Shown here piece by piece: positions 1 to 7,802 of a DNA stretch of 39,573 nucleotides. Location: NCBI GenBank assembly GCA_012520405.1, contig JAAYOJ010000040.1:1-39573 (forward strand), written 5' to 3'. How positions within the stretch are numbered: the stretch's first letter is position 1; each line of letters begins with the position of its first letter. Below the pieces are notes generated by a model. The model was not told the DNA's origin, ran no database searches, and saw nothing but the letters and a program-made list of their open reading frames with translations. Both the position numbers and the translations under genes were made by a program. The DNA is from Peptococcaceae bacterium. Its GTDB lineage: Bacteria > Bacillota > Desulfitobacteriia > Desulfitobacteriales > Syntrophobotulaceae.

Positions 1-1
1 A

Positions 2-871
2 GATCTTGAAGCACTTAAAGCAGCTGTCGGGGAGGATACTGCCGGACTTATGCTTACCAATCCGAACACCCTTGGCTTGTTCGAAAAAAATATTGTAGAG
101 ATTGCAGAAATTGTTCATAAGGCAGGGGGACTTCTCTATTACGACGGAGCAAATCTCAATCCTGTGATGGGCATTGTCCGTCCAGGCGATACCGGGTTTG
201 ATATTGTCCACCTCAATCTGCACAAAACCTTTTCAACTCCCCATGGCGGAGGCGGACCCGGTGCCGGCCCCGTCGGATGCAAAGCCTTTTTATCGAAGTT
301 TTTGCCGGTCCCAAGGGTGGAGGAGAAGGACGGGAAATTTTATTTTGCCAGTGATTATGAAGATACAATGGGCAGTATGAAGGCCTTTTATGGAAACTTC
401 CTTATTGTGCTCCGGGCGCTCACCTATACACTTACGCTGGGCCGGAAGGGTATTCCTGAGGCGGCCAAGAGTGCCGTGCTCAATGCCAATTATATGATGA
501 AAAGCCTTGAGGATTTGTTCCAGGTGGCCTTTCCCGGCAGATGTATGCATGAGTTTGTGCTGACGGCCGAACCGCTAAAAAAGAAAACAGGCGTAAGCGC
601 GCTGGACATTGCCAAAAGCTTGCTAGACCATGAGATGCATCCGCCGACCGTTTATTTTCCGCAAATTGTTCATGAAGCACTAATGATTGAACCCACCGAT
701 ACGGAATCGAAGCAGTCCATTGATGAGGCTGTGAAGGTCTATCGACAGCTGTATGAGAAGGCCTGCACAGATCCCGAGGCCTTACACCAGGCTCCTGTAA
801 AAACGGCGGTGCGCCGTTTGGATGAGGTCACTGCGGCGAGGAAACCGATTTTGCGCTATAACTTTGATTAA
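2..871 (+). CDS. gcvPB: Glycine dehydrogenase (decarboxylating) subunit 2, C-terminal part
   Basis: This is the C-terminal part of the P-protein beta subunit, truncated by the left window edge; the reading frame is open from base 2. The enzyme is the PLP-dependent glycine decarboxylase that loads the aminomethyl group of glycine onto lipoyl-GcvH in the cytoplasm. The PLP-lysine motif NLHKTFSTPHGGGGPGAGP is intact, with the lysine codon at 224-226. The TNPNTLGLFE segment before it and the HEFV/HPPTVYFP segments after it are typical of the split-type (PA + PB) enzyme of Firmicutes. The following lipoate ligase and dihydrolipoamide dehydrogenase genes support a glycine-cleavage locus, and gcvT, gcvH and gcvPA are expected to the left. 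The family assignment is very secure. Confidence 0.96.
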   Translation, partial: DLEALKAAVGEDTAGLMLTNPNTLGLFEKNIVEIAEIVHKAGGLLYYDGANLNPVMGIVRPGDTGFDIVHLNLHKTFSTPHGGGGPGAGPVGCKAFLSKFLPVPRVEEKDGKFYFASDYEDTMGSMKAFYGNFLIVLRALTYTLTLGRKGIPEAAKSAVLNANYMMKSLEDLFQVAFPGRCMHEFVLTAEPLKKKTGVSALDIAKSLLDHEMHPPTVYFPQIVHEALMIEPTDTESKQSIDEAVKVYRQLYEKACTDPEALHQAPVKTAVRRLDEVTAARKPILRYNFD

Positions 872-885
872 TGGTTAGGACAATA

Positions 886-910
886 AATCAACGGGTAATA
901 CCCGTTGATT
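886..910 (+). promoter_or_regulatory. Intra-operon hairpin between gcvPB and the lipoate ligase gene
   Basis: A perfect 11-bp inverted repeat: AATCAACGGGT (886-896), a 3-nt AAT spacer, and ACCCGTTGATT (900-910). No U-run follows, so it is a poor intrinsic terminator. It lies between two co-directional genes, with the next ATG at 929, so an mRNA-processing, stabilising or attenuating stem is the more likely role. The structure is seen directly; the role is inferred. Confidence 0.6.
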
Positions 911-928
911 ATATTCATGAGGGAAAAT

Positions 929-1924
929 ATGATTAAAAGAACAAGGATCTATATGTCCGGCTCAACATGTCCGTACTATAACCTGGCCGTAGAAGAGCAT
1001 CTCTTGCATCTTGTAGAAGATGAGGAATGCATCCTGTATCTGTGGCAAAACAAGCATACCGTGGTCATTGGCCGAAATCAAAATGCCTTAAAAGAGTGTA
1101 ATACGGAAAGACTGGCAACGGATGGAGGAAAACTTGCGCGACGTTTGAGCGGCGGGGGAAGCGTGTACCATGACCTGGGTAATCTCAACTTTACCTTTCT
1201 GATCAAGGAGCGGGATTACGATGTGGACAGGCAATTATCTGTTATTATCCGAGCGCTTAAGGATTTTGGGTTAAACGCCGAAAAGACCGGACGAAATGAC
1301 ATATGTATTGAACAAAGAAAATTCTCCGGTAATGCCTTTTACAGACATAAGGGACGTTGTTACCATCACGGAACCATTCTTGTGGATGTGGATTTACAAG
1401 ATATGTCAAAGTATCTGCATGTTTCGAGGGAAAAACTACGGTCCAAAGGTGTATCCTCCGTAAAAAGCCGAGTAGTCAATTTGAAGGACTTAAGCAGCAG
1501 TATTAACATCTCTGATTTGAAAAGCGCGTTAGTAAGAGCTTTTGCTGAAATATATACTGCGGAGCCCGAAAGCATCCTAGACCGGGATTTGGACAGTCTG
1601 GAAATTAAGAAGCTGGAAGACAAATATGCTTCCCATGAATGGCTTTACGGTAAAAGGATGAAAGCAGATTTAACCTTAAACCAAAGGTATGCCTGGGGAG
1701 AAATTAGCATTGACCTCCAAATCCAAGGAGATATCATTGCTGATGTGCAGGTATTCTCTGATGCGATGCATGAAACCATTGCCGAACTTATGGTCTCCTG
1801 CCTGACAGGTGTCCGCTTTCAGCAAGGGGCCATGGTGGATGCCCTTAGGCGGTTAGAAGGAAAAGTTGAACAAGAAGTTTTGGATGACATTATTGCTTTA
1901 ATAAAAACGCAGGAAATCTGGTAG
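929..1924 (+). CDS. lplA: Lipoate-protein ligase A family
   Basis: Cytoplasmic ligase that activates lipoate with ATP and attaches it to the lysine of lipoyl domains, here most plausibly GcvH. The catalytic-domain signature ARRLSGGGSVYHDLGNLNF (about residues 70-88) and the KFSGNAFYR and GVSSVKSRVVNL segments are classic for LplA/LplJ, and a C-terminal accessory domain follows. The length of 331 residues matches Bacillus LplJ. I chose ATG 929 because GAGGG lies 5-6 nt upstream. The frame is open further upstream to a TTG at 905, but that lies inside the hairpin between the two genes. Placement between gcvPB and lpdA indicates local lipoylation of the glycine-cleavage system. Confidence 0.93.
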   Translation: MIKRTRIYMSGSTCPYYNLAVEEHLLHLVEDEECILYLWQNKHTVVIGRNQNALKECNTERLATDGGKLARRLSGGGSVYHDLGNLNFTFLIKERDYDVDRQLSVIIRALKDFGLNAEKTGRNDICIEQRKFSGNAFYRHKGRCYHHGTILVDVDLQDMSKYLHVSREKLRSKGVSSVKSRVVNLKDLSSSINISDLKSALVRAFAEIYTAEPESILDRDLDSLEIKKLEDKYASHEWLYGKRMKADLTLNQRYAWGEISIDLQIQGDIIADVQVFSDAMHETIAELMVSCLTGVRFQQGAMVDALRRLEGKVEQEVLDDIIALIKTQEIW

Positions 1925-1938
1925 GTGAATGATAAAAA

Positions 1939-3348
1939 ATGAGTAATTTTGATTTGGTTGTGATTGGTTCCGGACCCGGAGGATATGTAGCAGCAATCAG
2001 AGGAGCCCAAAAAGGACTTAAAACAGCTATAATCGAGGATTGGGAAATTGGCGGTACCTGCCTGAATCGGGGCTGTATTCCCACAAAATCCATGATTCAT
2101 AGTGCCAATCTTTATAAGGAAGCTGTTAACGGAGAAATGTTCGGACTGCTTACCGGACAGCTTGGGTTTGATTTTGAGGTTATAAACAAGCGTAAAATTG
2201 AAGTTGTACTGAAATTGCGTACCGGCGTAGAACGCCTGCTTAAAGCCAATAAAATTGAGATTATTCGCGGTAGGGGAGCAATCAAAAATCCGCAAACCGT
2301 TATTATAAAGACCACTAACGGCAAACATGAAATTGAGACGAAATACATTATTATTGCTACCGGCTCCAAACCGAAGTTACTTCCGGAATCAATGCAGAGC
2401 ATTGAGAACGTATTCACTACCGATGATGCTCTGGCCGCTGACGCCAAGCTTTATAAGAGGATACTTATTTCAGGAGGCGGGGTAGTCGGCGTGGAATTTG
2501 CCTCCCTTTATAACGATTTGGGATGCGAGGTCACGATCGTCGGTTCGAGGGAGAACCTCCTGCGCCGTATGGATACGGATATATCCAAAAACATTATGAT
2601 GCTGTTTAAAAAACGAGGGATCAATATTGTTACGCCGGCTAAAATTCAGGAAATCCAAAAGGCGGGCAGCGAACTTTTGTGCAAAATATCGCATAAGGAT
2701 GAGGTTAAAGAAGTGGTATGTGACGGAGTGCTCGTCTGTATTGGCAGAGCCCCTGTGACGGAAGGACTTTTCCTGGAGGACGTTGATGTTGATCGGGATA
2801 GCAGCGGATTTATAATTATTAATGAAAATATGCAAACCAGTATTCCGAATATATACGCCATTGGGGATTGTACCGTAAACAGTACTCAACTTGCTCATGC
2901 TGCGTCAGCCCAAGGACTTAATGCTATTGACCATATTGTGGGAAGCCCTTGTGCCGTCAACCTGAAGGCCATTCCCAGTTGTGTCTATACAAGCCCTGAA
3001 ATAGCCGCTGTAGGTCTTACCCCTGAGGAAGCGAAGGAAAGGGGCATAGAGGTTAAAATCAGCAAATATATGATGGGCGGAAACGGCAAATCCATCATCA
3101 CCAATGAGGATCGAGGCTTTATCAAGCTGGTATTTGATGCTAAAACTAACGTGCTTATTGGAGCGCATCTCATGTGCGCCCGGGCAACGGATATTATCAG
3201 TGAGTTAACAAGTGCTATTGCCAATAATATGACAGCCGAAGAGATGGCTTCCGTAATACGGCCTCACCCTACCTTTGTAGAGGGGATCACGGAAGCGACG
3301 GAGGATTTCTTTGGTACAGCAATTCATATGCTGCCGAAGAGAAGCTAA
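1939..3348 (+). CDS. lpdA: Dihydrolipoyl dehydrogenase (L-protein)
   Basis: FAD- and NAD-dependent enzyme that reoxidises dihydrolipoyl-GcvH. It has the N-terminal FAD motif GSGPGGYVAAI, the redox disulfide GGTCLNRGCIP (Cys41 and Cys46), the NAD-binding GGGVVGVEFASLY motif, the second FAD motif YAIGDC and the C-terminal catalytic HPTFVEGITEA with its His and downstream Glu. At 469 residues it is full length. It begins 14 nt after the lipoate ligase stop and is probably co-transcribed with it, which completes a gcvP-lplA-lpd module. It could also serve another lipoyl complex, but none is visible in the window. Confidence 0.95.
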   Translation: MSNFDLVVIGSGPGGYVAAIRGAQKGLKTAIIEDWEIGGTCLNRGCIPTKSMIHSANLYKEAVNGEMFGLLTGQLGFDFEVINKRKIEVVLKLRTGVERLLKANKIEIIRGRGAIKNPQTVIIKTTNGKHEIETKYIIIATGSKPKLLPESMQSIENVFTTDDALAADAKLYKRILISGGGVVGVEFASLYNDLGCEVTIVGSRENLLRRMDTDISKNIMMLFKKRGINIVTPAKIQEIQKAGSELLCKISHKDEVKEVVCDGVLVCIGRAPVTEGLFLEDVDVDRDSSGFIIINENMQTSIPNIYAIGDCTVNSTQLAHAASAQGLNAIDHIVGSPCAVNLKAIPSCVYTSPEIAAVGLTPEEAKERGIEVKISKYMMGGNGKSIITNEDRGFIKLVFDAKTNVLIGAHLMCARATDIISELTSAIANNMTAEEMASVIRPHPTFVEGITEATEDFFGTAIHMLPKRS

Positions 3349-3416
3349 CTCATCTGCAACTTCAAAGCGGTAGGGCAGTTCGTGAAACACAGCTTTTTTT
3401 GGGGGAGGGTATTGAT

Positions 3417-4241
3417 TTGACTTTCAACTACCATAGACCTGTTCCTCGATCAAAAATTAGAATGTCCCTTGGAAAGCTGTATTTTACTTGGAGGCGTTAC
3501 TTTGTTTGGGCATTCAATCGCTCGATCAAATACGCCTCAAGTTATGGAACCATAGATTTTAATAACCTAGTAGCTTCTCATAAAACGCCACTGTACAGGC
3601 AACTTCGTAATGTTGATATGTGGCTACAAGAGAATAAAGTAACTAATCTTAAGTTAGCAAGTGAAAAGCTCGATGGGTTAATAGTGAAATCCGGAGAAAC
3701 CTTTTCATTTTGGCGTTTGGTTGGAAAACCGACTAAAGCAAAGGGGTATTTGGAAGGAATGGTTTTAACCAATGGTTCATTTACCGCAGGAGTAGGGGGC
3801 GGACTTTGCCAGTTATCAAACCTCATCTATTGGATGACACTTCATACGCCTTTGACAGTAACAGAGCGCTGGCGTCATACGCACGACGTTTTTCCTGATG
3901 TGAACCGGACACAGCCTTTTGGGAGTGGGGCGACTGTCGTTTATAATTACGTCGATTTGCAAATTAGAAACGATACACCCTTTGAATATCAACTTAAAAT
4001 CAGGGTAGGGGAACATGACTTAGAAGGCGAATGGAGATGTGAACAACCCTGCCAATTTAAATATGAAATCTATGAGAGCGGGCATTTGATAAAGCAAGAA
4101 TGGTGGGGCGGTTACATGCGCCATAATGTTATAAGGCGTAGAGTATTGGACCGTCATGATCAAATTATCTCGGATGAATTTGTGACAGAAAACCATGCCA
4201 TTATGATGTATGAACCGTTACTTCAAGAAGGCAATGAATAG
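3417..4241 (+). CDS. VanW family protein
   Basis: A 274-residue VanW-type protein. The diagnostic segment is the Gly-rich GVGGGLCQLSNLIYW preceded by SGETFSFWRLVGKPT, with HTHDVFPDVNRTQPFGSGATV after it. VanW proteins are named from vanB-type glycopeptide-resistance clusters, but their biochemical role is unknown and most genomic copies have nothing to do with resistance. I place the start at TTG 3417, which is 8-9 nt after the strong ribosome site GGGGGAGGG (3401-3409); the frame also has a TTG at 3399 that lies before that site. No clear signal peptide or membrane helix is visible; the N-terminus is basic. The gene ends on a terminator hairpin. Confidence 0.82.
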   Translation: MTFNYHRPVPRSKIRMSLGKLYFTWRRYFVWAFNRSIKYASSYGTIDFNNLVASHKTPLYRQLRNVDMWLQENKVTNLKLASEKLDGLIVKSGETFSFWRLVGKPTKAKGYLEGMVLTNGSFTAGVGGGLCQLSNLIYWMTLHTPLTVTERWRHTHDVFPDVNRTQPFGSGATVVYNYVDLQIRNDTPFEYQLKIRVGEHDLEGEWRCEQPCQFKYEIYESGHLIKQEWWGGYMRHNVIRRRVLDRHDQIISDEFVTENHAIMMYEPLLQEGNE

Positions 4242-4271
4242 GCTGACAAATATTGTCGGCCTTTTATTTTT
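4241..4271 (+). terminator. Rho-independent terminator after the VanW gene
   Basis: GGCTGACAA (4241-4249), loop ATA, TTGTCGGCC (4253-4261), then TTTTATTTTT. The stem starts on the last base of the VanW stop codon and closes the gcv-side transcription unit before the TRAP promoter. Confidence 0.85.
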
Positions 4272-4310
4272 CCTAGCAAAAATATATTTTATGCAATCGA
4301 AAGTAAATTG

Positions 4311-4339
4311 TTGACAGTTTTATTGGCATTAAGTATATT
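4311..4339 (+). promoter_or_regulatory. Sigma-A type promoter of the TRAP operon
   Basis: TTGACA at 4311-4316, a 17-nt spacer, and TATATT at 4334-4339: a near-consensus housekeeping promoter just downstream of the VanW terminator. It leaves a leader of about 130 nt before the binding-protein ATG. A second, weaker candidate is TTGACG 4414-4419 with TATTAA 4436-4441 (16-nt spacer), closer to the gene. Confidence 0.65.
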
Positions 4340-4416
4340 TAAAGTAACTTTTTGAAAAACCTGTTAAAAAATGTACAAATTAACCATAAAATTAGTTTGA
4401 AAAAATACTAATATTG

Positions 4417-4430
4417 ACGGAGCAATCCGT
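4417..4430. promoter_or_regulatory. Small inverted repeat in the TRAP leader, possible operator
   Basis: ACGGA-GCAA-TCCGT (4417-4430) overlaps the -35 region of the second candidate promoter and lies about 80 nt downstream of the stronger one. It could be a repressor site or a short RNA stem. No regulator gene is adjacent, so the role is open. Confidence 0.3.
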
Positions 4431-4474
4431 TTATATATTAAATAACTAAATAAATTTAAATCGGAGGAAAAGAG

Positions 4475-5575
4475 ATGAAAAAAAGAATTCCTGTTCTAAT
4501 GCTTATTTTGCTCTTAATGACAGCGTTAGTAATCTCCGGTTGCGGTAAGAGTTCCGGCGGGGACAGCACTGCCAGCGGAGATGCTGCGGGAAATGGGCTA
4601 CCCAAAGTAGAACTGTCACTTACCCTCCATGACCCAGTCACTTCTCGTATAGCGAAGGCTATGCAAGCTTGGGCGGACGAGGTAAGCGCCAAGACGGACG
4701 GCGGCCTGACCATCAAGCTTTTTGGTAGTGGCACGTTGGCTCCCGGACCTGAAGCACTGAACTTCGTAATGGATGGCACGGCCGATATCGGCTGGCTGTA
4801 CACGATGTTCTATCCGGGACAGTTTGCGCTTACAGAAGTGGTCGCTTTGCCGATGAATGGGCCGACACATCCGGCACAGACCGCCGAAGTGCTGTGGGAT
4901 CTCTATGAATCAACTCCTGAAATGAAGGAAGAGCTTGATTCCAAGGTACACGTTTTAACCATGTACGGGAATCCGGTTAATTTCATTTCTACAACTAAAA
5001 AGCCAATCAACACCTTAGCTGATATCAAGGGAATGAAACTGCGCTGCCCGGCAGGGGCTATGACCGAAGTCATGCTGCTCTGGGGTGCCTCACCCGAAGT
5101 TGTCGCAGCCGGGGATACCTATGATGCTCTTCAAAAAGGCAATATTGACGGCACATCTTGGGAATGGCAGGGTATTGAAGCATTCAAACTTTATGAACAG
5201 CTAAAATACTATATGGAAGGTATGCCTATTTATGAAGGTGTCTTTGTCCTTGGCATGAACAAGGATAAATGGGACAGCCTGCCTCAGGAATATAAAGACG
5301 TTCTGAATGAGACTACAGGTCGTGCGGGCTCGGTTGCCTTCGGCAATACATTCTATGAAGCGGCCGAAGAGTCCAAGGAAGCGATTTTCAGTTCAAACAA
5401 AAATCTCGAGATTGTAAATCCCACGCCTGATGCAATTGCAGAATTCAAGGCTATTGCGGACGAATACGCTAAGACCTGGGTCCAAAAAACCTCGAAAGAC
5501 GGCTTTGATGCCCAGGCTTATCTGGACAAATCTTTGGAGCTGACGGAAAAGTATAAGGACAAATATAATAAATAA
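4475..5575 (+). CDS. dctP: TRAP transporter substrate-binding protein (DctP family)
   Basis: Extracytoplasmic binding protein of a tripartite ATP-independent periplasmic transporter. The N-terminus is a lipoprotein signal: a basic MKKR start, a hydrophobic stretch and a lipobox ending ISGC with Cys23, so the protein should be tethered to the outer face of the membrane. The DctP fold is indicated by GTADIGWLYTMFYPGQF, the ligand-contacting segment KGMKLRCPAGAM with the conserved Arg that usually binds the substrate carboxylate, and GNIDGTSWEWQGI. The length of 366 residues is slightly above average because of a Ser/Gly-rich linker after the lipid anchor. RBS GGAGGAAAAG lies just before the ATG. 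The substrate is not determinable from sequence, but an organic acid is likely by family. Confidence 0.93.
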   Translation: MKKRIPVLMLILLLMTALVISGCGKSSGGDSTASGDAAGNGLPKVELSLTLHDPVTSRIAKAMQAWADEVSAKTDGGLTIKLFGSGTLAPGPEALNFVMDGTADIGWLYTMFYPGQFALTEVVALPMNGPTHPAQTAEVLWDLYESTPEMKEELDSKVHVLTMYGNPVNFISTTKKPINTLADIKGMKLRCPAGAMTEVMLLWGASPEVVAAGDTYDALQKGNIDGTSWEWQGIEAFKLYEQLKYYMEGMPIYEGVFVLGMNKDKWDSLPQEYKDVLNETTGRAGSVAFGNTFYEAAEESKEAIFSSNKNLEIVNPTPDAIAEFKAIADEYAKTWVQKTSKDGFDAQAYLDKSLELTEKYKDKYNK

Positions 5576-5645
5576 GTTCAAATAGCAGCTTAGTAGTTTG
5601 TGCAAATCTTCATTAACGTTGTTGATGGAATGAACATTGTTTATG

Positions 5646-5676
5646 GAAACGGGTCGCAACTTCTGCGATCCGTTTC
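5646..5676 (+). promoter_or_regulatory. Intra-operon hairpin between dctP and dctM
   Basis: A 13-bp stem: GAAACGGGTCGCA (5646-5658), loop ACTTC, TGCGATCCGTTTC (5664-5676), with one G-U wobble and no following U-run. It sits in the 124-nt gap between the binding-protein and permease genes. Stems like this usually protect the 3' end of the abundant binding-protein mRNA or damp read-through. This function is inferred. Confidence 0.65.
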
Positions 5677-5699
5677 ACCGGCCGGAAAGGAGCTCGTTT

Positions 5700-7007
5700 A
5701 TGGACTTGATGACCCTTGCCATACTTGGTATTGTAGCTTTTCTGGTACTTATCCTACTTGGTATGAATATAGGCATTTCCCTTCTGCTCGTCGGTACTAT
5801 AGGCTATGCACTTGCTGTTTCTCCAAAGGCAGCTCTAGGCCTTCTACGCTCGATCCCGGCTTCCCAAGCGGGAACATACGCCCTTATGGTTATACCGATG
5901 TTTATTATTATGGGAAATTTTGCCTTTCATGCAGGACTGTCTAACGGACTCTATAATTTTTGTAACAAATGGTTGAGCAGACTTCCGGGCAATCTCGCTT
6001 GCGGAACTGTGGCTGCCAGCACTGGTTTTCACGTTATTTGTGGCAGCATCGCCGCCACAACGGCAACAATGGGTACAATCGCCATACCGGAAATGCGCAA
6101 ATACGGTTACGATGACAGACTTGCAACCGGTAGTGTGGCGATGGGCGGAGCACTCGGCAATCTCATTCCTCCAAGTACACTTCTCATTATTTACGGCGTA
6201 GTTGCCGAACAATCTATTGGCCGCCTGTTTGCAGCCGGTATTATCCCGGCTATTATCTTGCTAGTACTGACTATTATCACTATTGTTATTATGGTTACAG
6301 CAAAACCGAGCCTTGCACCGCCACCGCATAAAACCCCATGGAGCGAACGGTTTAAATCTACTATCGGCATGATCCCGATTATTATAATCTTTACTGTTGT
6401 TCTTGGCGGAATGTTTTCCGGTCTCTTCACCGTAAACGAGGCTTCGGCTCTAGGCGCTTTGACGGCTGCAATTATTACTATTGTGAAAGGTCGCTTTAGC
6501 TGGAAGAGCTTCGTTGAAATCATGGCCAAATCCGTTGAGACTACCGCGATGACTTTTCTAATTATTATAGGTGCTGCCGTCTTTTGCACCTTCCTGAACA
6601 TTACAGGATTTCCGGAGCAGCTTGCGAACATCATTGCGGGAATGGACGTTTCCAAATTTGTTATTATCCTAGTTATGACCATTATTTATCTCATCCTCGG
6701 GGCTGTCATGGACGAACTTCCGATGATGATGATGACAGTTCCGATTTTTATGCCCATCGCTGTAGAGCTTGGGTTTTCCCCGATCTGGTTTGGCGTCTAT
6801 GTGGTTCTCTGCATGGAAATGGGTGCGATTGCACCGCCGGTCGGGCTTGCCTGCTTCATTCTTGCCGGCATTGCCAAAGACGTGCCGCTCGGAACGATCT
6901 ACCGAGGCGCTTTGCCTTACATTATTACCATCTTGGTCATGATTGCGATTATTACAGTCTTTCCGAATCTTGCAACCTTCCTGCCAGATCTGATTTTTAA
7001 TCAATAA
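5700..7007 (+). CDS. dctM: TRAP transporter large permease (DctM family)
   Basis: The 435-residue, multi-spanning (about 11-12 helices) ion-coupled permease of the TRAP system. Diagnostic segments include ALMVIPMFIIMGNFAFHAGLS near the N-terminus, GGALGNLIPPSTLLIIYGVV in the middle (conserved GxxxPPS-type loop) and MEMGAIAPPVGLACFILAGI towards the C-terminus, an internal repeat of the same motif. ATG 5700 is preferred: it follows GGAAAGGAG at 5683-5691, whereas the open frame extends upstream through the hairpin to a weaker ATG. The gene precedes the small permease, the reverse of the more usual P-Q-M order. Confidence 0.94.
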   Translation: MDLMTLAILGIVAFLVLILLGMNIGISLLLVGTIGYALAVSPKAALGLLRSIPASQAGTYALMVIPMFIIMGNFAFHAGLSNGLYNFCNKWLSRLPGNLACGTVAASTGFHVICGSIAATTATMGTIAIPEMRKYGYDDRLATGSVAMGGALGNLIPPSTLLIIYGVVAEQSIGRLFAAGIIPAIILLVLTIITIVIMVTAKPSLAPPPHKTPWSERFKSTIGMIPIIIIFTVVLGGMFSGLFTVNEASALGALTAAIITIVKGRFSWKSFVEIMAKSVETTAMTFLIIIGAAVFCTFLNITGFPEQLANIIAGMDVSKFVIILVMTIIYLILGAVMDELPMMMMTVPIFMPIAVELGFSPIWFGVYVVLCMEMGAIAPPVGLACFILAGIAKDVPLGTIYRGALPYIITILVMIAIITVFPNLATFLPDLIFNQ

Positions 7008-7022
7008 CGGAGGCGATGATTT

Positions 7023-7586
7023 ATGAAAATAATAAAACGACTTCTTTATCGCTGCGCCGGTGCTATGGGCTCAATTAGCGCCATTGGGTATATCGCGATC
7101 ATCGTCCTCTGTGTGTTCGACGTTGCCCTGGAAAAACTAATAGGGAAACCTATCCGGGGGTCTTATGAACTCGTGGAACGCTGTATGGTTATCGCGGTTT
7201 TTGCTTCATTTGCTTACGCCCAGGTTAAAAAAGCTCATATCAATATGATGATTCTTATTGAGCGTTTTCCGAGATTTTTGCGTTTGCTTTCTCTCGGCCT
7301 TACGAGCTTACTTTCTGTCGGAACGACGGGCTATGCCGCTTATGCTGCATGGACGCAGTCAATGACCGCCATGGATATGAATCAGTATACCGGCATCCTG
7401 CATATCCCGCTCTGGCCGTTTTACTCCTTGCAATCAATCGCCATGTACTTCTTTGCCATCATTCTACTTCTTGATACAATCTATGTCTTCGGAGCGATAA
7501 AGAGCAATAGGTTAAACGAGATGGTAACGGAGGATTATGGAATGATAATCCCTAAATCGAGGAAGACTGCGTATAAACCCGAGTGA
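7023..7586 (+). CDS. dctQ: TRAP transporter small permease (DctQ family)
   Basis: A 187-residue protein with four predicted membrane helices (about residues 13-35, 50-70, 83-108 and 128-152), matching the DctQ family. The motif RGSYELVERCMVIAVFASFAYAQ, with the Glu after the first helix and a following KKAHI segment, is typical. It pairs with the DctM large permease encoded 15 nt upstream; the RBS GGAGGCGATG precedes its ATG. A strong terminator follows, so the transporter is a self-contained dctPMQ unit. Confidence 0.9.
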   Translation: MKIIKRLLYRCAGAMGSISAIGYIAIIVLCVFDVALEKLIGKPIRGSYELVERCMVIAVFASFAYAQVKKAHINMMILIERFPRFLRLLSLGLTSLLSVGTTGYAAYAAWTQSMTAMDMNQYTGILHIPLWPFYSLQSIAMYFFAIILLLDTIYVFGAIKSNRLNEMVTEDYGMIIPKSRKTAYKPE

Positions 7587-7600
7587 ATTCCTGAATCAAG

Positions 7601-7644
7601 AAATCCCGAGAAAAATTAGTTTTATTATCTCGGGATTTTTTTTA
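7601..7644 (+). terminator. Rho-independent terminator of the TRAP operon
   Basis: AAATCCCGAGA (7601-7611) pairs perfectly with TCTCGGGATTT (7628-7638), followed by a run of T residues to about 7643. It lies 15 nt after the dctQ stop. Confidence 0.92.
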
Positions 7645-7681
7645 TTTTTATCTTTAAAATTATGTGCTTATAAAGCACTAC

Positions 7682-7710
7682 TTGCTAACACATCCTTCCA
7701 GGTTTATAAT
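7682..7710 (+). promoter_or_regulatory. Sigma-A type promoter for the lyase gene
   Basis: TTGCTA (7682-7687), 17-nt spacer, TATAAT (7705-7710). It lies about 90 nt before the lyase ATG and after the TRAP terminator, so it probably drives the gene at 7803. Confidence 0.6.
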
Positions 7711-7802
7711 CATAAATAATTTTAATAAGTAATTAGCAGAAGCTTTAAACTATACATATTTAATTTGTTGGGCATTTCGCGAGCATCATGGAGGTGACAT
7801 TC

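Noticed and set aside
1819-2328. Minus-strand open frame of 169 codons opposite lpdA
   Set aside because: It lies antisense to a clearly conserved gene and has no family motif; the length is explained by codon bias of the real gene.
3349-3416. Terminator between lpdA and the VanW gene
   Set aside because: A run of T residues exists near 3394-3400 but no stable stem precedes it, and it merges with the ribosome site of the VanW gene.
3417-4241. Vancomycin-resistance operon
   Set aside because: Only a VanW-like gene is present, without vanA/B ligase, vanH, vanX or a VanRS pair, so a resistance function is not supported.
5600-5944. Plus-strand open frame of 114 codons overlapping the start of dctM
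   Set aside because: It is a frame shadow of the dctM coding sequence with Cys/Arg/Tyr-rich nonsense composition and a run through the hairpin.
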